This document shows positions 1 to 6,726 of a stretch of DNA of 13,704 bases, one piece after another; positions within the stretch are counted from its first letter, which is position 1; every line of letters starts with the position of its first letter. This stretch comes from CAVPEW01 sp050247895 (GTDB lineage Bacteria; Actinomycetota; Acidimicrobiia; Acidimicrobiales; VFJN01), in assembly GCA_050247895.1 (NCBI GenBank), contig JBFWTJ010000082.1, positions 1-13,704 on the forward strand, written 5' to 3'. The notes under the pieces are model-generated. The model was not told the origin of the DNA. It did not search any database and worked only from the letters and a program-made list of their open reading frames with translations. The position numbers and the translations under genes were made by a program.

Positions 1-987
1 CTGGTCGAAGGGCGTGAAGCTGTAGATGGAGGTCGCCCCGGGCTCGTGCCGGGGCTGGCGGGCGGCCGGGGTCAGGTCGCGGGCGGCCTCGACGAGGGCG
101 GCGATGTGCTCGACGGTGGTGCCGCAGCAACCGCCGACGACGCGGACCCCGTACTCGGTGATGAAGCGCGACTGGTGCTCGACGAGGTCGGCCGGGCCGA
201 GGTCGTAGTGCATGTGGCCGTCGACCACCGAGGGCAGGCCGGCGTTGGGCAGGCAGGCGATCGGCATCCGGGCGTGCTGGGACAGGTAGCGGAGGTGCTC
301 GGACATCTCGGCCGGGCCGGTGGCGCAGTTGATGCCCACGACGTCGGGCCGCACGGCGTCGAGCGCGGCCAGCGCGGCGCCGATCTCGGTGCCCGGGAGC
401 ATCGTGCCGGTCAGCTCCATGGTGACCTGGACCTGGACCGGCACCTCTCGGCCGGCGGCGGCCATGGCCCGGCGGCACCCGGCGATGGCCGCCTTCGCGC
501 CGAGCAGGTCGAACTGGGTCTCGATCAGGACGAGGTCGACGCCGCCCTCGAGCAGGCCGCGGGCCTGGACCTCGTAGGCGTCGCGGAGCGCGGCGTAGCT
601 GATCTGGCCCAGCGAGGCGAACTTGGTGCCCGGGCCGATGGAGCCGGCCACCAGGCCCCCGTGGCCGTCGGCCACCTCGCGGGCGATGCGGGCCGCGGCC
701 ACGTTCAGCTCGTGGGCCCGGTCGGCGATCCCGTACTCGGCGAGGGGCACGGCGAAGGACCCGAAGCTGGCCGTCTCCACCACGTCGACCCCGGCCCGGA
801 AGAAGGCGTCGTGCATGCCGGCGATCACGTCCGGCCGGGTCAGCACGAGCATCTCGTTGCAGCCCTCGAACGCCTCCCCGCCGAAGTCGTCGGCGGTGAG
901 GTCCAAGGTCTGGACGTAGGTCCCGAAGGCGCCGTCGTAGACGACGACGCGCTCCGCGATGAGGTCGAGGTACCCGCTGCGAGCCAT
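1..987 (-). CDS. metH: Cobalamin-dependent methionine synthase, N-terminal part (cut by left edge)
   Basis: Methionine synthase transfers a methyl group from methyltetrahydrofolate through cobalamin to homocysteine in the cytoplasm. The 329 residues visible are the homocysteine-binding TIM barrel. They include DGAFGTYVQ near residue 18, GSIGPGTKFASLGQISY, IETQFDLLGAK, GINC with Cys221, and GGCCGTT with Cys287 and Cys288. Those three cysteines are the zinc ligands of this fold. The last residues (ATSIYSFTPFDQ) match the linker that leads into the pterin-binding domain of full-length MetH. The gene therefore continues beyond the edge, and a whole MetH is usually about 1,150-1,230 residues. The ATG at 985-987 is chosen because the barrel starts at once and a TAGCCT -10 box lies 7 nt upstream. 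It is divergent from a cobalamin adenosyltransferase gene. A stand-alone homocysteine methyltransferase is less likely because of the linker. Confidence 0.93.
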   Translation of the reverse strand, partial: MARSGYLDLIAERVVVYDGAFGTYVQTLDLTADDFGGEAFEGCNEMLVLTRPDVIAGMHDAFFRAGVDVVETASFGSFAVPLAEYGIADRAHELNVAAARIAREVADGHGGLVAGSIGPGTKFASLGQISYAALRDAYEVQARGLLEGGVDLVLIETQFDLLGAKAAIAGCRRAMAAAGREVPVQVQVTMELTGTMLPGTEIGAALAALDAVRPDVVGINCATGPAEMSEHLRYLSQHARMPIACLPNAGLPSVVDGHMHYDLGPADLVEHQSRFITEYGVRVVGGCCGTTVEHIAALVEAARDLTPAARQPRHEPGATSIYSFTPFDQ

Positions 988-994
988 CAGGAGA

Positions 995-1000
995 AGGCTA
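995..1000 (-). promoter_or_regulatory. -10 box for leaderless metH transcript
   Basis: TAGCCT on the minus strand is followed by 7 nt and then the metH ATG. That spacing puts the transcription start at or next to the start codon. There is no Shine-Dalgarno sequence in the 7 nt, which supports leaderless translation. No convincing -35 box is visible. Confidence 0.5.
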
Positions 1001-1057
1001 TCGGCGCGCCATGTCGGGCCCTTGATCCGGTCCGGGCCCGCCCGCGGCGCGCGGCGG

Positions 1058-1063
1058 TAGGGT
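1058..1063 (+). promoter_or_regulatory. -10 box for leaderless adenosyltransferase transcript
   Basis: TAGGGT is followed by 6 nt and the GTG start at 1070, the same arrangement seen at metH on the opposite strand. No -35 match at 17 nt is evident. The GGAG directly before GTG is too close to act as a normal ribosome binding site. Confidence 0.5.
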
Positions 1064-1069
1064 CCGGAG

Positions 1070-1609
1070 GTGACGCGGCTGTGGACCGGCAAGGGCGACG
1101 ACGGCACCTCGGGCCTGCTGTTCGGGGGGCGGGTGGCCAAGTCCTCGGCCCGGCTCGACGCGGTGGGCACCGTCGACGAGGCGCAGGCCGCCATCGGCGT
1201 GGCCCGGGCCGAGGTGGCCCGGGGCACCGAGCTGGACGGGCTGCTCGTCGACGCGGCGCGCGACCTGTGGGTGCTGATGGCCGAGCTGGCCACCGACCCG
1301 GCCAACCGGGCCAAGCTCGAGGCCGGGGCGACGCTGGTCACCGCCGAGATGGTCGAGCGCCTCTCGGCCCGGGTCGACGAGGTCGGGGCGCGCTTCGAGC
1401 CGCCCCACGAGTTCGTCGTGCCGGGGCAGGACCGCGCCTCGGCCCTGCTCGACCTGGCCCGCACCGTGGTCCGCCGCGCCGAGCGCGCCGCCAGCGCGGT
1501 CGCCGACGAGGGATCGTTCGTCGTGCCCTACCTCAACCGGCTGTCGTCGCTGCTCTGGACGCTGGCCCGGTGGGTGGAGGGCGACCCCCTCACCGCCCGT
1601 CGCCACTGA
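1070..1609 (+). CDS. pduO: PduO-type ATP:cob(I)alamin adenosyltransferase
   Basis: The enzyme moves the adenosyl group of ATP onto cob(I)alamin to make adenosylcobalamin, the cofactor of mutases and diol dehydratases. The 179-aa protein is the usual single-domain size. It shows the family signatures in order: N-terminal TRLWTGKGDDGT (residues 2-13, ATP binding), RLDAVGTVDE (28-37), FVVPGQD (115-121), RRAER (135-139) and PYLNRLSSLLW (153-163). It is divergent from metH over 82 bp, so two cobalamin-linked genes share one control region. It lies 29 bp ahead of pepA and is probably co-transcribed with it. The GTG start is fixed by the N-terminal motif and the -10 box 6 nt upstream. The family is certain; the symbol is a family name (mmaB and cobO-type names are also used). 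Confidence 0.93.
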   Translation: MTRLWTGKGDDGTSGLLFGGRVAKSSARLDAVGTVDEAQAAIGVARAEVARGTELDGLLVDAARDLWVLMAELATDPANRAKLEAGATLVTAEMVERLSARVDEVGARFEPPHEFVVPGQDRASALLDLARTVVRRAERAASAVADEGSFVVPYLNRLSSLLWTLARWVEGDPLTARRH

Positions 1610-1623
1610 ACCCCCCGCCCCAC

Positions 1624-1630
1624 AGGAGAG
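1624..1630 (+). promoter_or_regulatory. Ribosome binding site of pepA
   Basis: AGGAGAG lies 8 nt before the GTG at 1639. It fixes the pepA start and contrasts with the apparently leaderless genes elsewhere in the window. Confidence 0.75.
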
Positions 1631-1638
1631 ACCCACCC

Positions 1639-3111
1639 GTGCCGATCACCGTCACCACCGTCCGCTCGGCGCCCCCCGACGCCACCGCCACCGCCACCGG
1701 CTGCGCCTCGGGCCCGGGCCGGGACGAGGCGCTGGCGGCGCTCGGCGTCGACCCCGCCTTCGCCGCCGGCCAGGGCTTCGAGGCCGGTGCCGGCGAGGTC
1801 CGGGCCGTGCCCGGGGAGGGCGGCACCACCCGGTACCTGGTCGGGCTCGGCCCGGTCGGTCAGCTCGACGCGCAGGTCCTGCGCCGGGCGGCAGGCAACC
1901 TGGCCCGGGCCGCGTCCCGCCACCCCCGGCTGGTCGTGGACCTGTTGGCCGACCTGCCCGAGGGCCTGGACCGCAACGTGGCCCTGGGCGCGGTCGTGGA
2001 GGGCGCGCTGCTCGGCGCCTACCGGTACGTGGCCCTGAGGTCGGATCCCAAGCCCCACGCGCTGGCCGAGCTCGTGGTGGTCGGTCCCACGGGCAAGCGG
2101 GCCGAGGCCGCGGTCGAGCGGGCCCAGGTGGTCGCCGAGGCGGTGAACCAGGCCCGCGACCTGGTCAACGAGCCGGGCGGCTCGCTCACGCCGTCCCGGC
2201 TGGCCGAGGTGGCGCGCGCCATGGGGGCCGCGGCCGGCTTCGGCGTCGAGGTGTGGGACCTGGAGCGGATCCGGGCCGAGCGCCTCGGGGGCCTGCTGGG
2301 CGTCAACCGCGGGTCGGCCCAGGAGCCGCGCCTGCTCGTGCTGCGCCACGAGCCCCCCTCGGCCCGGGCCACGCTGGCCCTGGTCGGCAAGGGCATCACC
2401 TTCGACTCGGGTGGCCTGTCGCTCAAGCAGCCCGACTCGATGATCGGGATGAAGGGCGACATGGGTGGCGGCGCCGCCGTGCTGGGGGCCTTCAGCGCCG
2501 CGGCCCGGCTCGGGCTGCGGACGCGCCTGATCGGCTTCGTGCCGATCACCGACAACATGACCGGGCCCGACGCGACGCGGGTCGGCGACGTGCTCACGAT
2601 CCGCAACGGCAAGACGGTGGAGGTCCTCAACACCGACGCCGAGGGCCGCCTGATCCTGTCCGACGGGCTGTCCCTGGCCACCGAGGCCGGGCCCGACGCC
2701 ATCGTCGACCTGGCCACCCTGACCGGCGCGTGCATGGTGGCGCTGGGAGGGCGCATCGCGGGCCTGATGGGCAACGACGACGACTTCGCAGCCCAGGTCG
2801 GGGCCGCGGCCGGCGCGGCCGGCGAACCGGTGTGGCGGCTGCCGCTGCCCACCGACCTGCGGTCGAAGCTGGACAGCGACGTCGCCGACCTCAAGAACGT
2901 CGGGGACCGCTACGGCGGTGCGCTCACCGCGGGCTTGTTCCTCCAGGAGTTCGTCGGCGAGGGCGTGCCCTGGGTGCACCTGGACATCGCCGGCCCGGCC
3001 GACTCCAAGGAGGCCGACGGCGAGCTGCCCAAGGGCGGGACCGGCTTCGGCGTGCGCACGCTGGTCGAGCTGGCGGCGGGGTTCCGCAAGCCCCGGCGGG
3101 CCAAGGGCTGA
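1639..3111 (+). CDS. pepA: Leucyl aminopeptidase (M17 family)
   Basis: This is a cytosolic, normally hexameric, two-metal aminopeptidase that removes N-terminal residues from peptides. The 490-aa length is typical. The N-terminal macro-like domain covers about residues 1-160 and the catalytic domain the rest. The metal ligands are visible as Lys251, Asp256, Asp274, Asp333 and Glu335, with the same spacing (5, 18, 59, 2) as in E. coli PepA and bovine lens LAP. Catalytic Lys263 and Arg337 are also present. The M17 signature NTDAEGRL is at 331-338. The start is set by AGGAGAG 8 nt upstream. It follows the adenosyltransferase by 29 bp, giving a likely two-gene operon without an obvious functional link. 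It ends 49 bp before a convergent gene, with a strong hairpin between them. Some M17 proteins also bind DNA; nothing here addresses that. Confidence 0.96.
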   Translation: MPITVTTVRSAPPDATATATGCASGPGRDEALAALGVDPAFAAGQGFEAGAGEVRAVPGEGGTTRYLVGLGPVGQLDAQVLRRAAGNLARAASRHPRLVVDLLADLPEGLDRNVALGAVVEGALLGAYRYVALRSDPKPHALAELVVVGPTGKRAEAAVERAQVVAEAVNQARDLVNEPGGSLTPSRLAEVARAMGAAAGFGVEVWDLERIRAERLGGLLGVNRGSAQEPRLLVLRHEPPSARATLALVGKGITFDSGGLSLKQPDSMIGMKGDMGGGAAVLGAFSAAARLGLRTRLIGFVPITDNMTGPDATRVGDVLTIRNGKTVEVLNTDAEGRLILSDGLSLATEAGPDAIVDLATLTGACMVALGGRIAGLMGNDDDFAAQVGAAAGAAGEPVWRLPLPTDLRSKLDSDVADLKNVGDRYGGALTAGLFLQEFVGEGVPWVHLDIAGPADSKEADGELPKGGTGFGVRTLVELAAGFRKPRRAKG

Positions 3112-3128
3112 GCCACCGCGGCGGCGGC

Positions 3129-3154
3129 CCGGCCCGGCGTCGTCGCCGGGCCGG
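3129..3154. terminator. GC-rich hairpin between convergent genes
   Basis: A perfect 10-bp stem (3129-3138 with 3145-3154) encloses a 6-nt loop, GTCGTC. It sits in the 49-bp gap between the stops of pepA and the convergent hypothetical gene, where a bidirectional terminator is expected. There is no U tract on either strand, which is common in high-GC actinobacteria, so the terminator function is inferred. Confidence 0.6.
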
Positions 3155-3160
3155 ACCCGC

Positions 3161-3784
3161 TCACAGGGCGGCGGCGACCCCGGCCCGGGCCAGGTGCCGG
3201 CCGATGGCCCAGTCGGTCACCTCGCGCGCCATGGCCGGGTGGATCCGCCAGCGGTGGAGCTGGCGCTCGGTCGACTCGGCGTCCTCCCCGAGCTCGACCA
3301 GGGACAGGGCGAGCCGCCGGGCCCTGGTCCGCACGTCCTCGGCGGTCGACGGCGCGACGGCGCCGGGGTCGTCGGCCCAGACGTCGTGGGCCTGCTGGAG
3401 CTCCTCGGGGAGCCGGGCGAGCTGGCCCCGGGTGAGCGGCGGGAGCTTGCGGCGCACCCGCAGGCTGGTGTCGTCGAGGCGCTGGGCGGCCCCGAAGAAG
3501 CAGCAGCGGTCGATGGTGCGCAGGAAGGTCCCGCCCTTGCCGCCCCGCCGGCCAAGGCCCAGGGCCACGGCGGTGGCCGACAGGTCGAGCTCGAAGCCCT
3601 CCGGTCGGGCCTCGAGGTCGGCGGCGAGGCGCCGCATCAGCCAGGTGGCGCTGGGCCCGAGCAGCCCGAGCCAGAACCTCTCGACGTAGGCGGAGCGGGG
3701 ATCGTGGCCGAGCTCGTCGATGACGGCGTCGGGCCAGGCGACGACGGACAGGGTCGTGAGCGGGAAGCGGGGCGCGGTGGGCAA
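3161..3784 (-). CDS. Conserved hypothetical protein, possible winged-helix fold
   Basis: A 207-aa soluble protein with no signal peptide or membrane segment; I cannot assign a function. The N-terminus reads PRFPLTTLSVVAWPDAVID and is followed by DPRSAYVERFWLGLLGPS. A central block (about residues 60-115) has FELDLSATAVALGLG, TFLRTIDRCCFFGAAQRL and then LRVRRKLPPLTRGQL. The pattern of helix, turn, helix and basic strand resembles a winged helix-turn-helix, but this is judged by eye. The C-terminal third is helical and charged. The start is TTG at 3784 with AGGAG 5 nt upstream. No ATG or GTG start lies closer to the conserved N-terminus. It is divergent from the cysteine-rich protein operon across 159 bp, so a regulatory link is possible but unproven. 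Codon bias matches the neighbours. Confidence 0.82.
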   Translation of the reverse strand: MPTAPRFPLTTLSVVAWPDAVIDELGHDPRSAYVERFWLGLLGPSATWLMRRLAADLEARPEGFELDLSATAVALGLGRRGGKGGTFLRTIDRCCFFGAAQRLDDTSLRVRRKLPPLTRGQLARLPEELQQAHDVWADDPGAVAPSTAEDVRTRARRLALSLVELGEDAESTERQLHRWRIHPAMAREVTDWAIGRHLARAGVAAAL

Positions 3785-3789
3785 CGGGA

Positions 3790-3794
3790 CTCCT
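3790..3794 (-). promoter_or_regulatory. Ribosome binding site deciding a TTG start
   Basis: AGGAG on the minus strand lies 5 nt before TTG (3784-3782). It selects this rare start over the long upstream open frame, which is only the antisense of the repeat gene. Confidence 0.7.
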
Positions 3795-3855
3795 GACGGC
3801 TGGAAGGGGACCGCTCGAGGAAGCGCTCGTGCACTTTCATGTCTTTTCAAGTCGG

Positions 3856-3861
3856 CGTCAA
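3856..3861 (-). promoter_or_regulatory. Possible -35 box of the hypothetical gene
   Basis: TTGACG on the minus strand is followed after 17 nt by GAAAGT (3838-3833), a poor -10. The 159-bp gap 3785-3943 must hold two divergent promoters. It is locally AT-richer around 3832-3851, which fits a promoter. The assignment is weak. Confidence 0.25.
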
Positions 3862-3901
3862 GCGGCGACGTGAGGGGTACAGGTCGGCCCGGCGTGGCGG
3901 C

Positions 3902-3907
3902 TATGGT
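3902..3907 (+). promoter_or_regulatory. Possible -10 box of the cysteine-rich repeat protein operon
   Basis: TATGGT would start transcription near 3914 and leave a leader of about 30 nt before the ATG at 3944. No -35 match is seen 16-18 nt upstream. The leader holds GGGGA (3926-3930) as the only purine-rich candidate ribosome site. Confidence 0.3.
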
Positions 3908-3943
3908 CGGAATCGAAGGGCTGATGGGGACGACTTGCACCAA

Positions 3944-5956
3944 ATGAACCCGACCCGACTCGCGGACCGAGCCGCCCAGGCGATCGCCCGCCGGACGGAC
4001 CGCCGGGGCTTCCTGCGCAGGTCCGCGCTGGTGGGGTCGGCCCTGGCGGTGGCGCCCACCACCTATGTCCTGCGGCCCGGCACGGCCTACGCCGCGATCT
4101 GCAGCTGCAACGGCTCCTCGTGCGACTGCGGCGCGTCGTGCTGCGACGGCTACACGGAGTTCTGCTGCACGATCTCGGGCGGGAACACCTGCCCGCCGGG
4201 CACCGCGGCCGGGGGCTGGTGGAAGGCCGACGGCTCCGGGCTGTGCGGTGGCGCCCCCCGGTACTACCTCGACTGCAACGTCGTGCCCCCGAACCGGCCC
4301 TGCTCGTGCGGCTGCGGGAACGGGAGCTGCGGCAACCGCAAGGCGTGCTGCACCCAGTTCCGCTACGGGCAGTGCCACCAGGAGATCCGGACCATGGGCG
4401 CGATCATGTGCCGGGTCGTCACCTGCTCGCCGCCCTGGCAGTTCGACCCGACCTGCACCACCGCGTCGCTGACCGACAACAACACCCGCTTCCACGACGC
4501 GCCCTGCCTCCACGCCCCGGCGCCGCCGCGGTCGACCGAGATCGGTTGGTACCTGCGCAACCTGAACTCGGCCGGGGCACCCGACCTCCAGCTCACCTAC
4601 GGGATGAGCGACTACGAGCTGCTGGCCGGCGACTGGAACGGCGACGGCTCGGACTCGATCGGCGTGTGGGACCCCCGAACCGCCACCTTCCACCTGCGCA
4701 ACGCCAACCGGTCCGGCTCGGCCGACGTGTCGGTGGCCTTCGGCGCCAGCGGCTACGTGCCGGTGGTGGGGGACTGGACGGGCAAGGGGTTCGACTCGAT
4801 CGGGGTGTGGGACCCGGCGACGGGCACGTTCCACCTGCGGAACTCGAACACGCCGGGTGCGCCCGACATCAGCGTGCGGTTCGGGGTGCGGGGCTACGTG
4901 CCGGTGGTGGGGGACTGGACCGGCAAGGGGTTCGACTCGATCGGGGTGTGGGACCCGGCGACGGGCACGTTCCACCTGCGGAACTCGAACACGCCGGGTG
5001 CGCCCGACATCAGCGTCCAGTTCGGGGTGCGGGGCTACGTGCCGGTCGTGGGCGACTGGACCGGCAAGGGCTTCGACTCCATCGGCGTCTACAGCGCGGG
5101 CCGGTGGATGCTGCGGAACTCGAACACGCCCGGCGCGCCCGACATCGACTTCAGCTACGGCACGGCCAGCTACCGGCCGGTGGTGGGGGACTGGAACGGC
5201 GGCGGCGCCACCTCGGTGGGCGTGGTCGGGCCCAAGGCCTCGCCACCTCCGGCGACACGCCTGTCCCGCTGGCACCTGCGTGACACCAACCTCCCCGGCC
5301 CGCCGGACCGGTCGGTCGAGTACGGGACCTCCGACTACCTGCCGGTCGTGGGCGACTGGAACGGGGACGGGTCCGAGACCCTCGGGGTCTACGACCCGCT
5401 GACGGCCACCTTCCACCTGCGCAACGCGCTCACGCCGGGCGCGCCCAACGCGTCGTTCCGGTTCGGCAGCCCCGACCAGGTCCCCGTGTCGGGCCGGTTC
5501 ACGCCGGGCTCGAACCACACCGTGGGCACCTTCGCCGACGGGCGCTGGTCCATCCGCCACTCGCTCAGCGCGGGCGCCCCGGACCAGGTGATCGCCTTCG
5601 GCGACGGGTCCTACGTGCCGGTGGTGGGGGACTGGACGGGCAAGGGGTTCGATTCGATCGGGGTGTGGGACCCGGCGACGGGCACGTTCCACCTGCGGAA
5701 CTCGAACACGCCGGGTGCGCCCGACATCAGCGTGCGGTTCGGGGTGCGGGGCTACGTGCCGGTGGTGGGGGACTGGACGGGCAAGGGGTTCGATTCGATC
5801 GGGGTGTGGGACCCGGCCACGGCCACCTTCTACCTGCGGAACTCGAACACGGCCGGTGCCCCCGACATCGTGGCGACCTACGGGGCCAGCAGCTACCGGC
5901 CGGTCGTGGGCGACTGGACCGGCATCGGCCGGACGACCATCGGCGTGGTGGCGTGA
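3944..5956 (+). CDS. Tat-exported cysteine-rich MauA-like domain fused to ten GDW propeller repeats
   Basis: A 670-aa exported protein of unknown function. Residues 1-50 form a Tat signal: DRRGFLRRSALVG with Arg20-Arg21, a hydrophobic stretch, and a probable cut after AYA (48-50). Residues 53-188 contain 22 cysteines. The spacing CCTISGGNTCPPGT, followed by Trp92-Trp93 and a downstream DC, resembles the methylamine dehydrogenase light chain (MauA, also Tat-exported), which has 12 cysteines. The rest is a half repeat (IGWYLRN...), nine complete repeats of 45-55 residues and a closing half repeat. Each has G-D-W-x-G-x-G-x-x-x-x-G-V and then LRN, in FG-GAP/VCBS propeller style. The ATG at 3944 is preferred; an in-frame TTG at 3935 sits closer to GGGGA. 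The stop overlaps the next gene's GTG. The two neighbours downstream are a MauD-like protein and a small hypothetical. It is not a methylamine dehydrogenase subunit by context. Confidence 0.88.
   Translation: MNPTRLADRAAQAIARRTDRRGFLRRSALVGSALAVAPTTYVLRPGTAYAAICSCNGSSCDCGASCCDGYTEFCCTISGGNTCPPGTAAGGWWKADGSGLCGGAPRYYLDCNVVPPNRPCSCGCGNGSCGNRKACCTQFRYGQCHQEIRTMGAIMCRVVTCSPPWQFDPTCTTASLTDNNTRFHDAPCLHAPAPPRSTEIGWYLRNLNSAGAPDLQLTYGMSDYELLAGDWNGDGSDSIGVWDPRTATFHLRNANRSGSADVSVAFGASGYVPVVGDWTGKGFDSIGVWDPATGTFHLRNSNTPGAPDISVRFGVRGYVPVVGDWTGKGFDSIGVWDPATGTFHLRNSNTPGAPDISVQFGVRGYVPVVGDWTGKGFDSIGVYSAGRWMLRNSNTPGAPDIDFSYGTASYRPVVGDWNGGGATSVGVVGPKASPPPATRLSRWHLRDTNLPGPPDRSVEYGTSDYLPVVGDWNGDGSETLGVYDPLTATFHLRNALTPGAPNASFRFGSPDQVPVSGRFTPGSNHTVGTFADGRWSIRHSLSAGAPDQVIAFGDGSYVPVVGDWTGKGFDSIGVWDPATGTFHLRNSNTPGAPDISVRFGVRGYVPVVGDWTGKGFDSIGVWDPATATFYLRNSNTAGAPDIVATYGASSYRPVVGDWTGIGRTTIGVVA
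4616..5953 (+). repeat. Ten GDW propeller-like repeat units, several nearly identical in DNA
   Basis: Units begin at 4616, 4757, 4898, 5039, 5174, 5339, 5480, 5615, 5756 and 5897 (the last is a half unit). Lengths are 141 nt for units 1, 2, 3, 6, 8 and 9, 135 nt for units 4 and 7, and 165 nt for unit 5. Units 2 (4757-4897) and 8 (5615-5755) differ by a single silent base by eye. Unit 3 differs from unit 2 at three bases. Unit 9 is identical to unit 8 over about its first 60 bases. Unit 7 has lost the GDW core (it reads SGRFTPGS). The phase, with a half unit at each end, suits ring closure of a propeller. Confidence 0.85.
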
Positions 5957-6726
5957 CGGCGCTGGTCGTGGCCCTGGGCGTCGCGGTCGCCCTGCTCGGG
6001 GTCCTGGTGGCCGGCCTGCTGCGCAGCCACGCGGAGATCCTCAAGGCCCTGCACGACCTGGGTGCGGGGGTCGACCCCGACCGGGAGCTGTCGGTCGAGC
6101 GCCCGCCGGCGCCGGTGCCGGGTCCCCTCGGCGCGGGGACCGACGTCCCCCGCCACGTCACCGGTCTGACCCCCGACGGCGGCACCGCCTCCGTGGCGCT
6201 GACCGGGGAGGGCCGCACGACCCTGCTGGCCTTCCTGTCCAGCGGGTGCCTGACCTGCCGGCCCATGTGGGAGGCGCTGGGCGCGCCGGGCACCGAGATC
6301 CCCGGCGGGGCCCGCGCCGTGGTCGTGACCAAGGGCCCGCAGGAGGAGAGCCCGGGCGCGGTGGCCGCGCTGGCCCCCGACGGCGTCACGACCCTCATGT
6401 CCAGCGAGGCCTGGGCCTCGTTCGCCGTGCCCGGCTCGCCCTACTTCACGCTGGTCGACGGCACCGGCCGGATCGTGGGCGAGGGGACCGCGGCGACCTG
6501 GACCCGTGTCGCCGAGCTGCTCGGCCAGGCGCTGCAGGACGCCGCGCACCCCGGCCTGGCCGGCGTGCCGTCGGGACATGGCCGGGGCATGGCGGCACGC
6601 AACCGCTACATCGACGACGACCTGCTCGCCGCGGGCATCGGGCCCGGCCACCCCAGCCTGTACCCGGCCCCCGACGAGGCCGAGGGGGCCGAGGGGGCAC
6701 CCGACGCCGTGCCGGAGGCCCGGTGA
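5953..6726 (+). CDS. Membrane-anchored thioredoxin-fold protein, MauD/TlpA-like
   Basis: A 257-aa protein with one N-terminal membrane helix (about residues 3-23) and an extracytoplasmic thioredoxin-like domain (about 70-195). The redox motif SSGCLTC has Cys99 and Cys102, followed by RPMW. The cis-proline side of the active site is seen in VPGSPYF (Pro163). The architecture matches MauD, which is needed to form or shuffle disulfides in the methylamine dehydrogenase light chain, and the TlpA family in general. The tail (about 215-257) is hydrophilic and contains AAGIGPGHPSLYP. The GTG start overlaps the preceding TGA (GTGA at 5953), and its own stop overlaps the next GTG in the same way, so translation of the three genes is coupled. 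The likely partner is the 22-cysteine protein encoded just upstream. No MauE-like membrane protein is present in the window. Confidence 0.87.
   Translation: MTALVVALGVAVALLGVLVAGLLRSHAEILKALHDLGAGVDPDRELSVERPPAPVPGPLGAGTDVPRHVTGLTPDGGTASVALTGEGRTTLLAFLSSGCLTCRPMWEALGAPGTEIPGGARAVVVTKGPQEESPGAVAALAPDGVTTLMSSEAWASFAVPGSPYFTLVDGTGRIVGEGTAATWTRVAELLGQALQDAAHPGLAGVPSGHGRGMAARNRYIDDDLLAAGIGPGHPSLYPAPDEAEGAEGAPDAVPEAR

Noticed and set aside
46..3111. A 1,021-codon open frame on the plus strand across the metH and adenosyltransferase region
   Set aside because: Only the part from 1639 is pepA. The rest is antisense to metH and out of frame with the adenosyltransferase, and shows no protein family features.
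3944..4510. Calling the cysteine-rich protein a methylamine dehydrogenase subunit
   Set aside because: No heavy chain, mauG or amicyanin gene is seen, the second cofactor Trp is not in place, and cysteine number and fusion differ.
4100..4510. Metallothionein-like reading of the cysteine cluster
   Set aside because: The protein is Tat-exported, contains many aromatic residues and pairs with a disulfide-type partner; disulfides are more likely than a metal cluster.
3161..5692. An 843-codon minus-strand open frame through the repeat gene
   Set aside because: Upstream of the TTG at 3784 it is the antisense of the propeller repeats, low in complexity. The Shine-Dalgarno at 3790-3794 marks the true start.
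4616..5953. CRISPR or tandem satellite interpretation of the 141-bp repeats
   Set aside because: The repeats are in frame, coding and of 135-165 bp; there are no short repeats with unique spacers.
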